From: Fimenecus sp963624605 | GTDB taxonomy: Bacteria > Bacillota > Clostridia > Oscillospirales > Acutalibacteraceae | Direction: 5' to 3' | Length of the DNA: 22,008 bases | Assembly: GCA_963624605.1 (NCBI GenBank) | Contig: CAVFQD010000032.1 | Span: 1-22,008 of the forward strand | Part shown: positions 15,148-22,008 of the stretch, piece by piece | Position numbering within the stretch: position 1 is the stretch's first letter | How the letters are laid out: the number at the start of each line of letters is the position of its first letter | Notes under the pieces: model-generated | Database searches by the model: none | Seen by the model: the letters and a program-made list of their open reading frames with translations, nothing else | Told to the model about the DNA's origin: nothing | Position numbers and translations under genes: made by a program

Positions 15148-16698
15148 TTAGTCCTTAGCTATCTTTTTAACCTCATCGAACGCCTCTGTAATACTCTTCT
15201 CGGGAGCGGGTGTAAGAAGGCTTACAACGACTATAAGCACAAGTGCCGTAAGGAATGCGGGGAGAAGCTCGTAAATGTCAAGCGCAGTTCCCGCAAACTT
15301 TGTTCTGATAACAAACTTCCAGACAAATACCATAACGCCGCCTGAAATCATACCTGCGAGAGCGCCCCACTTGTTTGCACGCTTCCAAAAGAGAGAGAGC
15401 AGAATTACGGGACCGAAAGCCGCGCCGAAGCCTGCCCAAGCGAATGAAACAACTCTGAAAATCGAAGCGTTCGGGTCTCTTGCGAGGAAAACGGCAATAA
15501 CTGAAATGATTACAACGGAAAGCCTTGCAATTACAAGATAAGATGTCTTTGAAAGGTTTACCTTAAAGGTGTTTACAAGCAAGTCCTGAGTAGCGCTTGA
15601 GGAAACGGCGATAAGCTGCGAGTCGGCAGTTGACATTGTTGAAGCAAGTATTCCCGAAAGGAAGATACCGCCTGCAAATGCGGGAATATATCCTCTTGTC
15701 GAAAGGAATTTGGCAATATCGACAATTATCGTTTCCGCATCCGAATTGCTTGCATAGGTTACGCCGAGAACGCCGCTTTTCATAAGCGAATATCCCGAAA
15801 CGCCGATAAGTATCGCTATAATCATTGATATGACAACCCACACGGAAGCTATGCGGCGTGAAAGTGTAAGCTTTTGGGGGTCCTCGATAGCCATAAATCT
15901 CAAAAGGATATGAGGCATACCGAAGTATCCGAGACCCCATGCGAGCGTTGAAACGACCGAAATTGCACCGAATTTGCCAGTTGTCAGAGAATTTACATCA
16001 AAGCCCTCAAACAGGTTGAGATAGCCGTCAAAGCTTCTTACATTATCGAACACGGCGTCAAATCCGCCCGTAATACCCTCAGCAATACCGAGAACGATTA
16101 CAAGTGCAACCGTCATAATAATGCTCTGAATAAGGTCTGTTGTTGAAGCGGCAAGGAAGCCTCCGAGCGTACAGTAAATTACGATAACCGCCGCACAGAT
16201 AATCATAGCGGTAAAATAATTCATACCGAAAAGGCTTGAAAACAGCTTGCCGCAAGCCGAAAATCCCGAAGCCGTGTAAGGCACGAAGAAGATGATAATT
16301 ACAATTGCCGCAATAGCGGAAAGTATGTTTTTGCCGTCTCCGAATCTCTTTGAAAAATATTCGGGAATGGTAACTGCGTTAATATGCTCGGTGTATTTTC
16401 TGAGCCTTTTCGCAACTATAAGCCAGTTGAGATATGTGCCTATGCAAAGTCCGATTGCCGTCCATGTAGCCTCGGCAAGCCCGCACATAAGAGCAAGACC
16501 CGGAATACCCATAAGAAGATAGGCGCTCATATCGGACGCCTCGGCGCTCATTGCCGTAACTAAGGGGCCGAGCTTTCTGCCGCCCAGATAATAATCCTCG
16601 CCCGATTTATTCTTTTTGGTAAAGTAAAAACCGATAGCAATCATTGCAAGCATATATACAAGGATTGTTACGAGGACAACGATGTTAGATGCTGTCAT
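15148..16698 (-). CDS. putP: Sodium/proline symporter (PutP, SSS family)
   Basis: This 516-residue inner-membrane protein has about thirteen membrane spans and high similarity to E. coli PutP along its length. GGRKLGPLVTAMSAEASDMSAYLLMG includes Asp56, the equivalent of the PutP Asp55 that is essential for sodium binding. Other matches are LGGFLAASTTDLIQ, WGLGYFGMPHILLRFMA, ASTMSTADSQLIAVSS and SFAWAGFGAAFGPVILLSLFWKR. It should import proline, or a close analogue, with sodium. I chose the ATG at 16698 because AGGAGG lies 7 bases before it; the upstream TTG at 16713 overlaps that site. It is a single-gene unit with its own promoter and terminator, next to a TetR-type gene that may or may not control it. 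No proline-degrading gene is nearby. Confidence 0.92.
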   Translation of the reverse strand: MTASNIVVLVTILVYMLAMIAIGFYFTKKNKSGEDYYLGGRKLGPLVTAMSAEASDMSAYLLMGIPGLALMCGLAEATWTAIGLCIGTYLNWLIVAKRLRKYTEHINAVTIPEYFSKRFGDGKNILSAIAAIVIIIFFVPYTASGFSACGKLFSSLFGMNYFTAMIICAAVIVIYCTLGGFLAASTTDLIQSIIMTVALVIVLGIAEGITGGFDAVFDNVRSFDGYLNLFEGFDVNSLTTGKFGAISVVSTLAWGLGYFGMPHILLRFMAIEDPQKLTLSRRIASVWVVISMIIAILIGVSGYSLMKSGVLGVTYASNSDAETIIVDIAKFLSTRGYIPAFAGGIFLSGILASTMSTADSQLIAVSSSATQDLLVNTFKVNLSKTSYLVIARLSVVIISVIAVFLARDPNASIFRVVSFAWAGFGAAFGPVILLSLFWKRANKWGALAGMISGGVMVFVWKFVIRTKFAGTALDIYELLPAFLTALVLIVVVSLLTPAPEKSITEAFDEVKKIAKD

Positions 16699-16727
16699 AT
16701 TTATCCTCCTCAAAAATCAATGAGAGT

Positions 16728-16756
16728 ATTTTATCACAATTAAGATTAGAATGGAA
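16728..16756 (-). promoter_or_regulatory. Probable extended -10 promoter of putP
   Basis: Minus-strand TGATAAAAT (-10 hexamer TAAAAT at 16728-16733, with the TG extension). The -35 position 17 bases upstream (16751-16756, TTCCAT) is weak, so the call rests on the extended -10 and its place 29 bases before the ATG. Confidence 0.4.
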
Positions 16757-16784
16757 TAGAGAACAAAGTATAGACTAAAGCCAA

Positions 16785-16832
16785 AAGTAAATAAAGCCTT
16801 GACTTGCATTCACCGCGCAAAATCAAGGCTTT
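16785..16832 (-). terminator. Terminator between the TetR gene and putP
   Basis: A 10-base-pair stem, AAAGCCTTGA (16793-16802) with TCAAGGCTTT (16823-16832), and an inner TTGC/GCAA pairing. On the minus strand it runs into TATTTACTTTT. The plus-strand side also ends in a short T-run, so it could work both ways. The gap from 16699 to 16879 otherwise holds only the putP promoter. Confidence 0.75.
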
Positions 16833-16879
16833 TTAATTAGACCGTAGTACAGACGAAAATTTGTAGCAGAAATATATTT

Positions 16880-17470
16880 TCAGTTTTTCTTCAAATATCC
16901 GCTCAAAAGCATTTTGAGAATGCCGTTACTATATGTGCTCAGCGAATATTCACCGTTGGTCAAACACCAATCGTACATCAGTGCGCGCTCAAACAGGGCG
17001 TAGGCTTTCACAATGTCGTTTACCGAGTAGCTGTCGGAAAATTCGCCGCTCTGCTGTGCTTCAAGCACAATCGAGCGGAGTAATTTATAATAGGTTCTGT
17101 TGCGGTCGAGAAGGTGCTTTTCGCTCTTTGTGATAAGCTGTGAGGATAAAAGCTGAGCCAAAAGGTCAATGGAAACGCTGTTCTCTATCATACGGAAAAG
17201 CTCCGTATTGAGAGAAAGAAGCTTGTCAAAGCAGCTCATATTTTTATCCATGGTCTGCATAAGCTCATCATACTTCTCATCAAACAGATATGAAAGAGAT
17301 GACAAAAGTGCGTCCTTGCCGCTGAAATAGTGATAAAACGAGCCCTTGGAGGTTCCCGACTCGGAAACGATATCGTCAACGGTGGTGTCATCGTAGCCCT
17401 GCTCATAGAAAAGCTTCCATGCGGCTGAAACTATTTTCTTTTTCGTTGCGGAAGAAATTTTCTTTCCCAT
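16880..17470 (-). CDS. TetR/AcrR-family transcriptional regulator
   Basis: A 196-residue protein with the N-terminal TetR DNA-binding domain. Helix 1 includes KKIVSAAWKLFYEQGYDDTTV (about 11-31), and the helix-turn-helix is VDDIVSESGTSKGSFYHYFSGKDALL (about 31-56). The remaining three quarters is a divergent helical ligand-binding and dimerisation domain, so the inducer cannot be guessed. AGAGGTG stands before the ATG. It is a separate unit between two amino-acid symporter genes, with its own promoter that abuts the preceding terminator. A small AT-rich palindrome (17490-17501) overlaps its -10 region and could be an operator for self-repression. Control of putP or the alanine symporter is possible from position only. 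Confidence 0.9.
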   Translation of the reverse strand: MGKKISSATKKKIVSAAWKLFYEQGYDDTTVDDIVSESGTSKGSFYHYFSGKDALLSSLSYLFDEKYDELMQTMDKNMSCFDKLLSLNTELFRMIENSVSIDLLAQLLSSQLITKSEKHLLDRNRTYYKLLRSIVLEAQQSGEFSDSYSVNDIVKAYALFERALMYDWCLTNGEYSLSTYSNGILKMLLSGYLKKN

Positions 17471-17489
17471 AACACACCTCTTTCAAGCG

Positions 17490-17501
17490 AATATGTATAT
17501 T
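17490..17501. promoter_or_regulatory. Candidate operator palindrome at the TetR promoter
   Basis: AATAT-GT-ATATT is a perfect 5-base inverted repeat with a 2-base centre. It overlaps the last bases of the -10 box and the expected transcription start of the TetR gene. It is short and AT-rich, so chance is a real possibility. Confidence 0.22.
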
Positions 17502-17526
17502 TTATCACACTTTGAGAAAAAATCAA
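17499..17526 (-). promoter_or_regulatory. Promoter of the TetR gene
   Basis: Minus-strand TTGATT (17521-17526), 16 bases, TAAAAT (17499-17504) with a TGTGA extension. The -35 box lies inside the T-tract of the preceding alanine-symporter terminator. Confidence 0.55.
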
Positions 17527-17546
17527 CGGCTCGGATAACCGAGCCG
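17515..17546 (-). terminator. Rho-independent terminator after the alanine symporter gene
   Basis: An 8-base-pair GC-rich stem, CGGCTCGG (17527-17534) with CCGAGCCG (17539-17546), and a 4-base loop. On the minus strand it is followed by TTGATTTTTT. It begins 6 bases after the stop codon. Confidence 0.88.
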
Positions 17547-17552
17547 CAGAAA

Positions 17553-18953
17553 TCATTTTGTCTTGGCATTTGCCTTATCGGCAAGCGGGTTTTTGTAATC
17601 CCTTCCCGTTACGAGCTTACGCAAAGCGAACAGCGCAAGGACATTTGGAATTACCATAAGGTTGTTGAACATATCGGTAAGCTCCCAAACAAGGTCGTTT
17701 GAAAGGCAAGAACCGAGCACTATAAACGCCACCGAAATTATGAAATACGGAACAACCGCCTTCTGACCGAAAAGGTACTTAACATTGACCTTTCCGAAGA
17801 AGGTCCAGCCGAGAATCGTTGAAAACGCAAAGAACAAAAGGCAAATTGCGATAAATGAATTTCCCGCCTTTTCTCCCATAACGCTTGAAAACGCAATCTG
17901 AGCCATATTGGTCTTATTGACGCCCTCCGCACTGCCCGAGGCAAGGATACCGTTGTTTGCGTAAAGCGTTGAAATAACGACAAGAGCGGTCATTGTAAGG
18001 ACGATAAAGGTATCTATAAACACGCCTACCATAGCTATCGTTCCCTGCTGATGAGGCGTTTCGGCATTTGCTATTGCGTGAGCGTGGGGTGTGGAACCCA
18101 TACCTGCTTCGTTGGAGAAAAGTCCTCGCTTAACGCCCTGACTGATTGCGGTTTTGAGCGCATAGCCCATAGAGCCGCCGATTATGGCGTTGGGCATAAA
18201 GGCATATTTAAAAATAAGTCCGAAGGTCTCTGGTATATATTTAATTCTTGCAACAAGAATTACCAAACCGCCGACAACATACAAAAGCGCCATAACGGGA
18301 ACGATTTTTTCCGTAACCGCCGCGAGACGCTTAACGCCGCCGATAAACACAATTCCCGAAATAACACCGACCGCTATACCGACCGCAATTTTAGGCAAGC
18401 CGAAAGCGGTGCTGAAGGTCTCGCCTATCGAGTTTGACTGAACCATGGCGCCCATAAAGCCGAGAGCCAAAATAATCGCGACCGCAAAGAAGCCTGCAAG
18501 CACCTTGCCGAATTTACCCCTGAACGCTGTCGTAATGTAATAAACGGGTCCTCCGACAAGCTCGCCGTTTTCATCGTGCGTTCTGGTTTCCTGTGCAAGA
18601 ACAGCTTCGGCATAAATGGTCGCCATTCCGAAAAAGGCGATTATCCACATCCAAAAAATTGCACCGGGACCGCCCACAAGAATAGCACCGCATGCACCGA
18701 CGATATTTCCCGTGCCGACCTGTGCCGCAATAGCGGTTGCAAGCGCCTGAAACGGACTCATTCCGTTTTTGCTTTCCTTTTGTTTTGAAAAAAGGTTTCT
18801 CATACCCTCTCCGAAACATCTCACTTGAACGAACCTCGTCTTAAACGAATAGAAAACGCCCGCTCCAATGAGCAAAACAATAAGGATATAATCTGAAAGG
18901 TATAAGTTAACCTTTTGAACTATCGGCAATAAAAAATCCGAAAAAGAGCTCAT
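17553..18953 (-). CDS. agcS: Sodium:alanine (or glycine) symporter, AGCS family
   Basis: This 466-residue membrane protein has about ten or eleven spans. It carries the AGCS family hallmarks PFQALATAIAAQVGTGNIVGACGAI near residues 67-92 and GVKRGLFSNEAGMGSTPHAHAIA in the middle, plus AEAVLAQETR and GGPVYYI. It should import alanine or glycine with sodium. GGAGGTGAATAA precedes the ATG, and a full-consensus promoter (18981-19009) drives it. A GC-rich hairpin terminator follows, so it is a single-gene unit. It sits between the TetR gene and leuB; the substrate within the small neutral amino acids is not decided by sequence. Confidence 0.93.
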   Translation of the reverse strand: MSSFSDFLLPIVQKVNLYLSDYILIVLLIGAGVFYSFKTRFVQVRCFGEGMRNLFSKQKESKNGMSPFQALATAIAAQVGTGNIVGACGAILVGGPGAIFWMWIIAFFGMATIYAEAVLAQETRTHDENGELVGGPVYYITTAFRGKFGKVLAGFFAVAIILALGFMGAMVQSNSIGETFSTAFGLPKIAVGIAVGVISGIVFIGGVKRLAAVTEKIVPVMALLYVVGGLVILVARIKYIPETFGLIFKYAFMPNAIIGGSMGYALKTAISQGVKRGLFSNEAGMGSTPHAHAIANAETPHQQGTIAMVGVFIDTFIVLTMTALVVISTLYANNGILASGSAEGVNKTNMAQIAFSSVMGEKAGNSFIAICLLFFAFSTILGWTFFGKVNVKYLFGQKAVVPYFIISVAFIVLGSCLSNDLVWELTDMFNNLMVIPNVLALFALRKLVTGRDYKNPLADKANAKTK

Positions 18954-18980
18954 TTATTCACCTCCGAGCACAATAGTGAA

Positions 18981-19009
18981 ATTATACTATAACTCATTCC
19001 CCGTGTCAA
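18981..19009 (-). promoter_or_regulatory. Consensus sigma-A promoter of the alanine symporter gene
   Basis: Minus-strand TTGACA (19004-19009), exactly 17 bases, TATAAT (18981-18986): 12 of 12 consensus positions. The -35 box begins inside the T-tract of the leuB terminator. Confidence 0.85.
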
Positions 19010-19055
19010 ATAAAAAAGGCGTGCCTCAAAGTGCAAATACACCTCAAAGCACGCC
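19008..19055 (-). terminator. Rho-independent terminator after leuB
   Basis: On the minus strand, GGCGTGC (19049-19055) pairs with GCACGCC (19018-19024) across a 24-base loop that has a further GTG/CAC pairing. It is followed directly by TTTTTTATTT. It begins 16 bases after the leuB stop. Confidence 0.88.
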
Positions 19056-19071
19056 GCATATTCAATGTTTA

Positions 19072-20142
19072 TTATATATTTGCCGCAACAATGTCGCCCA
19101 TCTTTGAGCAGGACACCTTTTCAAAGCCGTCCTCGTAGATGTCGCCCGTGCGATAGCCGTCGTCAAGAGCCTTGTTGACGGCGTTTTCAATCTCGTCAGC
19201 CTCTTTCGCCATATCGAACGAATAACGGAGCATCATCGCCGCCGAGAGAATTGTGCCGAGCGGATTTGCAAGGTCCTTGCCCGCAATGTCGGGAGCCGAA
19301 CCGTGAATGGGCTCGTACATACCGAGCGTTGTGTCGGAAAGAGACGCAGAGGGCATCATTCCTATCGAGCCCGTAAGCATTGAAGCCTCGTCGGAGAGAA
19401 TGTCGCCGAACATATTCTCGGTTACGATAACATCGAACTGCATCGGATTCCTGATAAGCTGCATTGCCGTGTTATCGACAAGAATATCGTTGTATTCAAC
19501 CTCCGTGTACTCCTGCGAAAGGCGGTGCATTGTCTTTCTCCAAAGTCTTGAGGTGTCAAGCACATTTGCCTTATCAACGGAATGGAGCTTCTTTCCCCTC
19601 TTCATTGCCGTTTCATATGCAACTCTGCCTATTCTCTCAATCTCGTGCTCGGAATAGGGCATAATGTCGGTTGCTACAAGCTCTCCGTCTACCTCCTCGG
19701 TCTTTTTCTCGCCGAAGTAAACGCCGCCCGTAAGCTCACGGACTATGAGAAGGTCTATGCCGTTTTCAACGATTTCCCGTTTGAGCGGAGAAGCGTTTGA
19801 AAGCTGTGGAAAAAGCTTTGTAGGACGGAGATTTGCGAAAAGCCCCAATTCCTTACGAACCTTTAACAAAGCCTTTTCGGGTCTTATTGAGGGGTCAACA
19901 CCGTCCCACTTGGGACCGCCTACCGCACCGAGCAATACGCTGTCGGAGCTTTTGCACTTTTCGATACCCTCGTCGGTTATCGGCACGCCGTACTTGTCAA
20001 TCGAGCAGCCGCCTATATCGACATAGGTATAGTTAAAGGTGTGACCGTGCTTTTCGGCAATTTTATCCATTACCTTGATAGCCTGAGCGACAATTTCGGG
20101 ACCTATTCCGTCGCCCGGCAATACTGTTATGTTCTTGTTCAT
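19072..20142 (-). CDS. leuB: 3-isopropylmalate dehydrogenase (LeuB)
   Basis: LeuB oxidises and decarboxylates 3-isopropylmalate with NAD to 2-ketoisocaproate, the third step of leucine synthesis. The 356-residue protein begins ITVLPGDGIGPEIV. It has VRELTGGVYFGEKK, the DNTAMQLIRNP segment with the catalytic Asp environment, the TENMFGDILSDEASMLTGSIGMMPSASL loop and the NAD-binding YEPIHGSAPDIAGKDLANP. Its length is normal for the family. GGGAGAATAACAG precedes the ATG and overlaps the leuD stop region (3-base gap), so it is the last gene of the leuCDB operon, closed by a terminator. Confidence 0.97.
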   Translation of the reverse strand: MNKNITVLPGDGIGPEIVAQAIKVMDKIAEKHGHTFNYTYVDIGGCSIDKYGVPITDEGIEKCKSSDSVLLGAVGGPKWDGVDPSIRPEKALLKVRKELGLFANLRPTKLFPQLSNASPLKREIVENGIDLLIVRELTGGVYFGEKKTEEVDGELVATDIMPYSEHEIERIGRVAYETAMKRGKKLHSVDKANVLDTSRLWRKTMHRLSQEYTEVEYNDILVDNTAMQLIRNPMQFDVIVTENMFGDILSDEASMLTGSIGMMPSASLSDTTLGMYEPIHGSAPDIAGKDLANPLGTILSAAMMLRYSFDMAKEADEIENAVNKALDDGYRTGDIYEDGFEKVSCSKMGDIVAANI

Positions 20143-20145
20143 CTG

Positions 20146-20631
20146 TTATTCTCCCTTGAGCGAAGCCAAAAGTCCGCCCTTTGCGATTATATTCTGAATA
20201 AACTCGGGGAAAGGCTGAGCCTTATAGGTCTTGCCTGTTGTTTTGTCGGTTATAACGCCCGTGTCGAAGTTTACTTCAACCTCGTCGCCTGCGTTGATTT
20301 CCTCCGCAGCTTCGGGACATTCCAAAATCGGCAAGCCGATATTTATGGCGTTGCGGTAGAAAATTCTCGCAAAGCTCTTTGCGATAACACAGCCCGTACC
20401 GCAGGTTTTGATAACAAGCGGAGCGTGCTCACGGGAGGAGCCGCAGCCGAAGTTCCAGCCTGCAACCATAATGTCGCCCTTATTTACCTTTTTTACAAAT
20501 TCCGTGTCAATATCCTCCATACAGTGCAAAGCGAGCTCTTTTGCGTCCGAGGTGTTGAGATAACGAGCCGGAATAATAACATCGGTATCTACATTGTCTG
20601 GATATTTGAAAACTTTACCTTTAGTGTTCAT
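20146..20631 (-). CDS. leuD: 3-isopropylmalate dehydratase small subunit (LeuD, short type)
   Basis: The small subunit of isopropylmalate isomerase works with LeuC to turn 2-isopropylmalate into 3-isopropylmalate. The 161-residue protein has the swivel-domain signatures KYPDNVDTDVIIPARYL at the start, GWNFGCGSSREHAPLVIK in the middle and ARIFYRNAINIGLPILE. Its ~160 residues match the short LeuD2 form of Clostridia and archaea, not the ~200-residue proteobacterial form. GAGGTG precedes the ATG. It starts 12 bases after leuC and ends 3 bases before leuB, so the three are translated from one message. Confidence 0.97.
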   Translation of the reverse strand: MNTKGKVFKYPDNVDTDVIIPARYLNTSDAKELALHCMEDIDTEFVKKVNKGDIMVAGWNFGCGSSREHAPLVIKTCGTGCVIAKSFARIFYRNAINIGLPILECPEAAEEINAGDEVEVNFDTGVITDKTTGKTYKAQPFPEFIQNIIAKGGLLASLKGE

Positions 20632-20643
20632 CTTCTACACCTC

Positions 20644-21900
20644 TTATTTCTGTAATTCAGTAATATAGCCTGTGAGAGCGCTTGCCGCTGCAGTGTACGG
20701 GCTTGCAAGGTAAACCTCGCTCTTTACATGACCCATTCTGCCGACAAAGTTACGGTTGGTGGTCGAGATACAACGCTCGCCCTCTGCGAGGATACCCATA
20801 TATCCTCCGAGGCACGGACCGCAAGTCGGAGTGGAAACCACTGCGCCCGCGTCGATAAATGCCGTAACATAGCCTTTTTCAACGCATTCTCTCATTATTT
20901 TCATTGTTGCGGGAATAATTATGCAGCGAACGCCGTCGGCAACCTTTTCGCCCTTGAGGACTTCGTATGCCGCTTCCATATCCTCCATTCTGCCGTTTGT
21001 ACAGCTTCCGATAACAACCTGATCGATTTTAATATCGTGGAGCTCCGCCGCAGGATGAGTGTTTTCGGGAAGATGCGGACAGCTTACCGTGGGAACGATT
21101 GACGAAAGGTCGATTTTTATTGTCTTTTCGTAAACAGCGTCCTCATCCGCCTCAAATATAACGGGCTTGCGCTCGCTTCTGCCGTCAAGATATTTCAGCG
21201 TGCACTCGTCGACAGGGAAAATACCGTTTTTGGCGCCTGCCTCGATAGCCATATTGCAAATGCAAAGGCGGTCGTCCATGGAAAGGGTCTTTACGCCCTC
21301 GCCCGCAAATTCCATACTCTTATAAAGCGCACCGTCAACGCCTATCATTCCGATTATTGTAAGGATTACATCCTTGCCGCTGCAATTTTCGGGAAGCTTG
21401 CCCGTAAGCTCAAACTTAATAGCCGACGGAACCTTGAACCAAGCCATACCCGTTGCCATACCTGCCGCCATATCAGTCGAGCCGACGCCTGTTGAGAAAG
21501 CGCCCAAAGCTCCGTAGGTACAGGTGTGGCTGTCTGCGCCGATAATGCAGTCGCCTGCCGTAACAACGCCCTGCTCGGGAAGAAGAGCGTGCTCAATTCC
21601 CATTTTGCCGACATCGTAAAAATGGCTTACGCAGTGCTCGCAGGCAAACTCACGGCACTGCTTTGACTGCTCTGCCGCCTTGATGTCCTTGTTGGGTACA
21701 AAGTGGTCAAGGACTATTGCGATATGGTCCTTGTCAAACACCTTGTCAAAGCCCGCCTTTTCAAACTCGTTTACGGCAACCGGCGTTGTGATGTCGTTGC
21801 CGAGCACGATGTCGAGCTTTGCATTTATAAGCTGTCCCGCTTCAACGCTTTCAAGTCCTGCGTGAGAAGCAAGGATTTTCTGAGTCATTGTCATACCCAT
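20644..21900 (-). CDS. leuC: 3-isopropylmalate dehydratase large subunit (LeuC, ~420-residue type)
   Basis: The large, iron-sulfur subunit of isopropylmalate isomerase, an aconitase relative. The 418-residue protein begins MGMTMTQKILASHAG. It has GADSHTCTYGALGAFSTGVGSTDMA and the three cluster cysteines Cys300 (GSCTNGRMED), Cys360 and Cys363 (CGPCLGG), followed by STTNRNFVGRMGH. Its size fits the LeuC2 class that pairs with short LeuD. I chose the ATG at 21900, which matches the usual N-terminus and has GGTGAT ahead. An in-frame ATG at 21912 is possible but has AAAGG only 2 bases away. The sequence over its ribosome binding site lies in a strong inverted repeat, suggesting control of its translation. 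Confidence 0.96.
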   Translation of the reverse strand: MGMTMTQKILASHAGLESVEAGQLINAKLDIVLGNDITTPVAVNEFEKAGFDKVFDKDHIAIVLDHFVPNKDIKAAEQSKQCREFACEHCVSHFYDVGKMGIEHALLPEQGVVTAGDCIIGADSHTCTYGALGAFSTGVGSTDMAAGMATGMAWFKVPSAIKFELTGKLPENCSGKDVILTIIGMIGVDGALYKSMEFAGEGVKTLSMDDRLCICNMAIEAGAKNGIFPVDECTLKYLDGRSERKPVIFEADEDAVYEKTIKIDLSSIVPTVSCPHLPENTHPAAELHDIKIDQVVIGSCTNGRMEDMEAAYEVLKGEKVADGVRCIIIPATMKIMRECVEKGYVTAFIDAGAVVSTPTCGPCLGGYMGILAEGERCISTTNRNFVGRMGHVKSEVYLASPYTAAASALTGYITELQK

Positions 21901-21903
21901 AAT

Positions 21904-21989
21904 AATCACCATAGCCTTTCAGGCAACAAATTTTTATTGGAAATCACCGATTTAACCTGCGTTGCCTGAACAGGCGTGATGGTGATTTC
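21904..21989 (-). promoter_or_regulatory. Candidate RNA switch / attenuator in front of leuC
   Basis: Nested inverted repeats surround the leuC start. An outer pair AATCACCAT (21904-21912) and ATGGTGATT (21979-21987) encloses GCCT (21914-21917) with AGGC (21972-21975). Inside that lie TTCAGGCAAC (21918-21927) and GTTGCCTGAA (21961-21970), 23 paired bases in all with small bulges and a 33-base loop. The loop carries GAAATCACC (21940-21948), complementary to GGTGATTTC (21981-21989). On the minus-strand RNA, the 5' segment can therefore pair either with the loop copy or with the leuC ribosome binding site region. I did not see the T-box consensus. Function is inferred from pairing only. Confidence 0.4.
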
Positions 21990-22007
21990 TGCCATCTCAA
22001 AATTTTG
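21906..22007 (-). CDS. Short open frame ahead of leuC: leader peptide or 3' end of an upstream gene (partial)
   Basis: An in-frame ATG at 21995 would give 29 residues starting MAEITITPVQ and ending NKNLLPERLW. Its TGA falls 5 bases before the leuC ATG. There is no good ribosome binding site before that ATG, and the frame stays open to the window edge. It may therefore be the C-terminal tail of a gene that starts outside. It holds three leucines near the end, too few for a classical leucine attenuator peptide. I do not recognise the protein. Confidence 0.3.
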   Translation of the reverse strand, partial: QNFEMAEITITPVQATQVKSVISNKNLLPERLW

Positions 22008-22008
22008 C

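Noticed and set aside
20041..20655. Plus-strand open frame of about 204 codons opposite leuB/leuD
   Set aside because: It covers two conserved genes and their junction on the other strand, and has no ribosome binding site.
21901..22008. T-box leader ahead of leuC
   Set aside because: The conserved T-box sequence (AGGGTGGNACCGCG type) and a following terminator are not present in the visible part; the rest could lie outside the window.
1..22008. CRISPR array, transposon ends, tRNA genes, phage or defence genes
   Set aside because: No regularly spaced repeats, transposase or integrase motifs, cloverleaf sequences or defence-family proteins were seen anywhere in the window.

Overview
The window looks like ordinary chromosomal DNA of a gut-type clostridial Firmicute (Oscillospiraceae/Ruminococcaceae-like). 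Reasons: a dgt-dnaG-rpoD cluster, AddAB rather than RecBCD, a zinc-type ribosomal protein L31, strong AGGAGG-type ribosome binding sites, sigma-A promoters of TTGACA-17-TATAAT type, and the ~420/160-residue form of isopropylmalate isomerase. No phage, insertion sequence, CRISPR or tRNA was seen. All protein genes but the first are on the minus strand.

Left edge (1-343): no protein gene. The minus strand carries a strong promoter followed by a leader with a boxA-like segment that resembles the start of an rRNA operon lying left of the window. Back to back with it, a plus-strand promoter drives a lone O-antigen-ligase/polymerase-like membrane protein (344-1771). A bidirectional terminator separates this gene from the macromolecular-synthesis cluster.

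1836-6735: read on the minus strand, the order is rpmE (L31), terminator, YigZ/IMPACT family protein, dgt-type triphosphohydrolase, dnaG primase and rpoD (primary sigma factor). The last three are tightly spaced.

6841-14979: a GH27 glycosidase, addB and addA form what looks like one transcription unit. The glycosidase has its own promoter and ends only 14 bases before addB; addB and addA overlap. AddA and AddB together form the helicase-nuclease that processes double-strand breaks. AddB here has a damaged Walker A motif but keeps its iron-sulfur cysteines.

15148-18953: two sodium-coupled amino-acid symporter genes (PutP-like and AgcS-like) flank a TetR-family regulator. Each is a separate unit with its own promoter and hairpin terminator. 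Promoters are packed directly against the preceding terminators.

19072-22008: leuC-leuD-leuB, the middle steps of leucine biosynthesis, in one operon. The DNA just before leuC is unusual. It holds nested inverted repeats in which one segment can pair either with a nearby copy or with the stretch over the leuC ribosome binding site. This is the best candidate here for an undescribed regulatory element. A short open frame of 29 codons (or the tail of a gene beyond the edge) runs through it.
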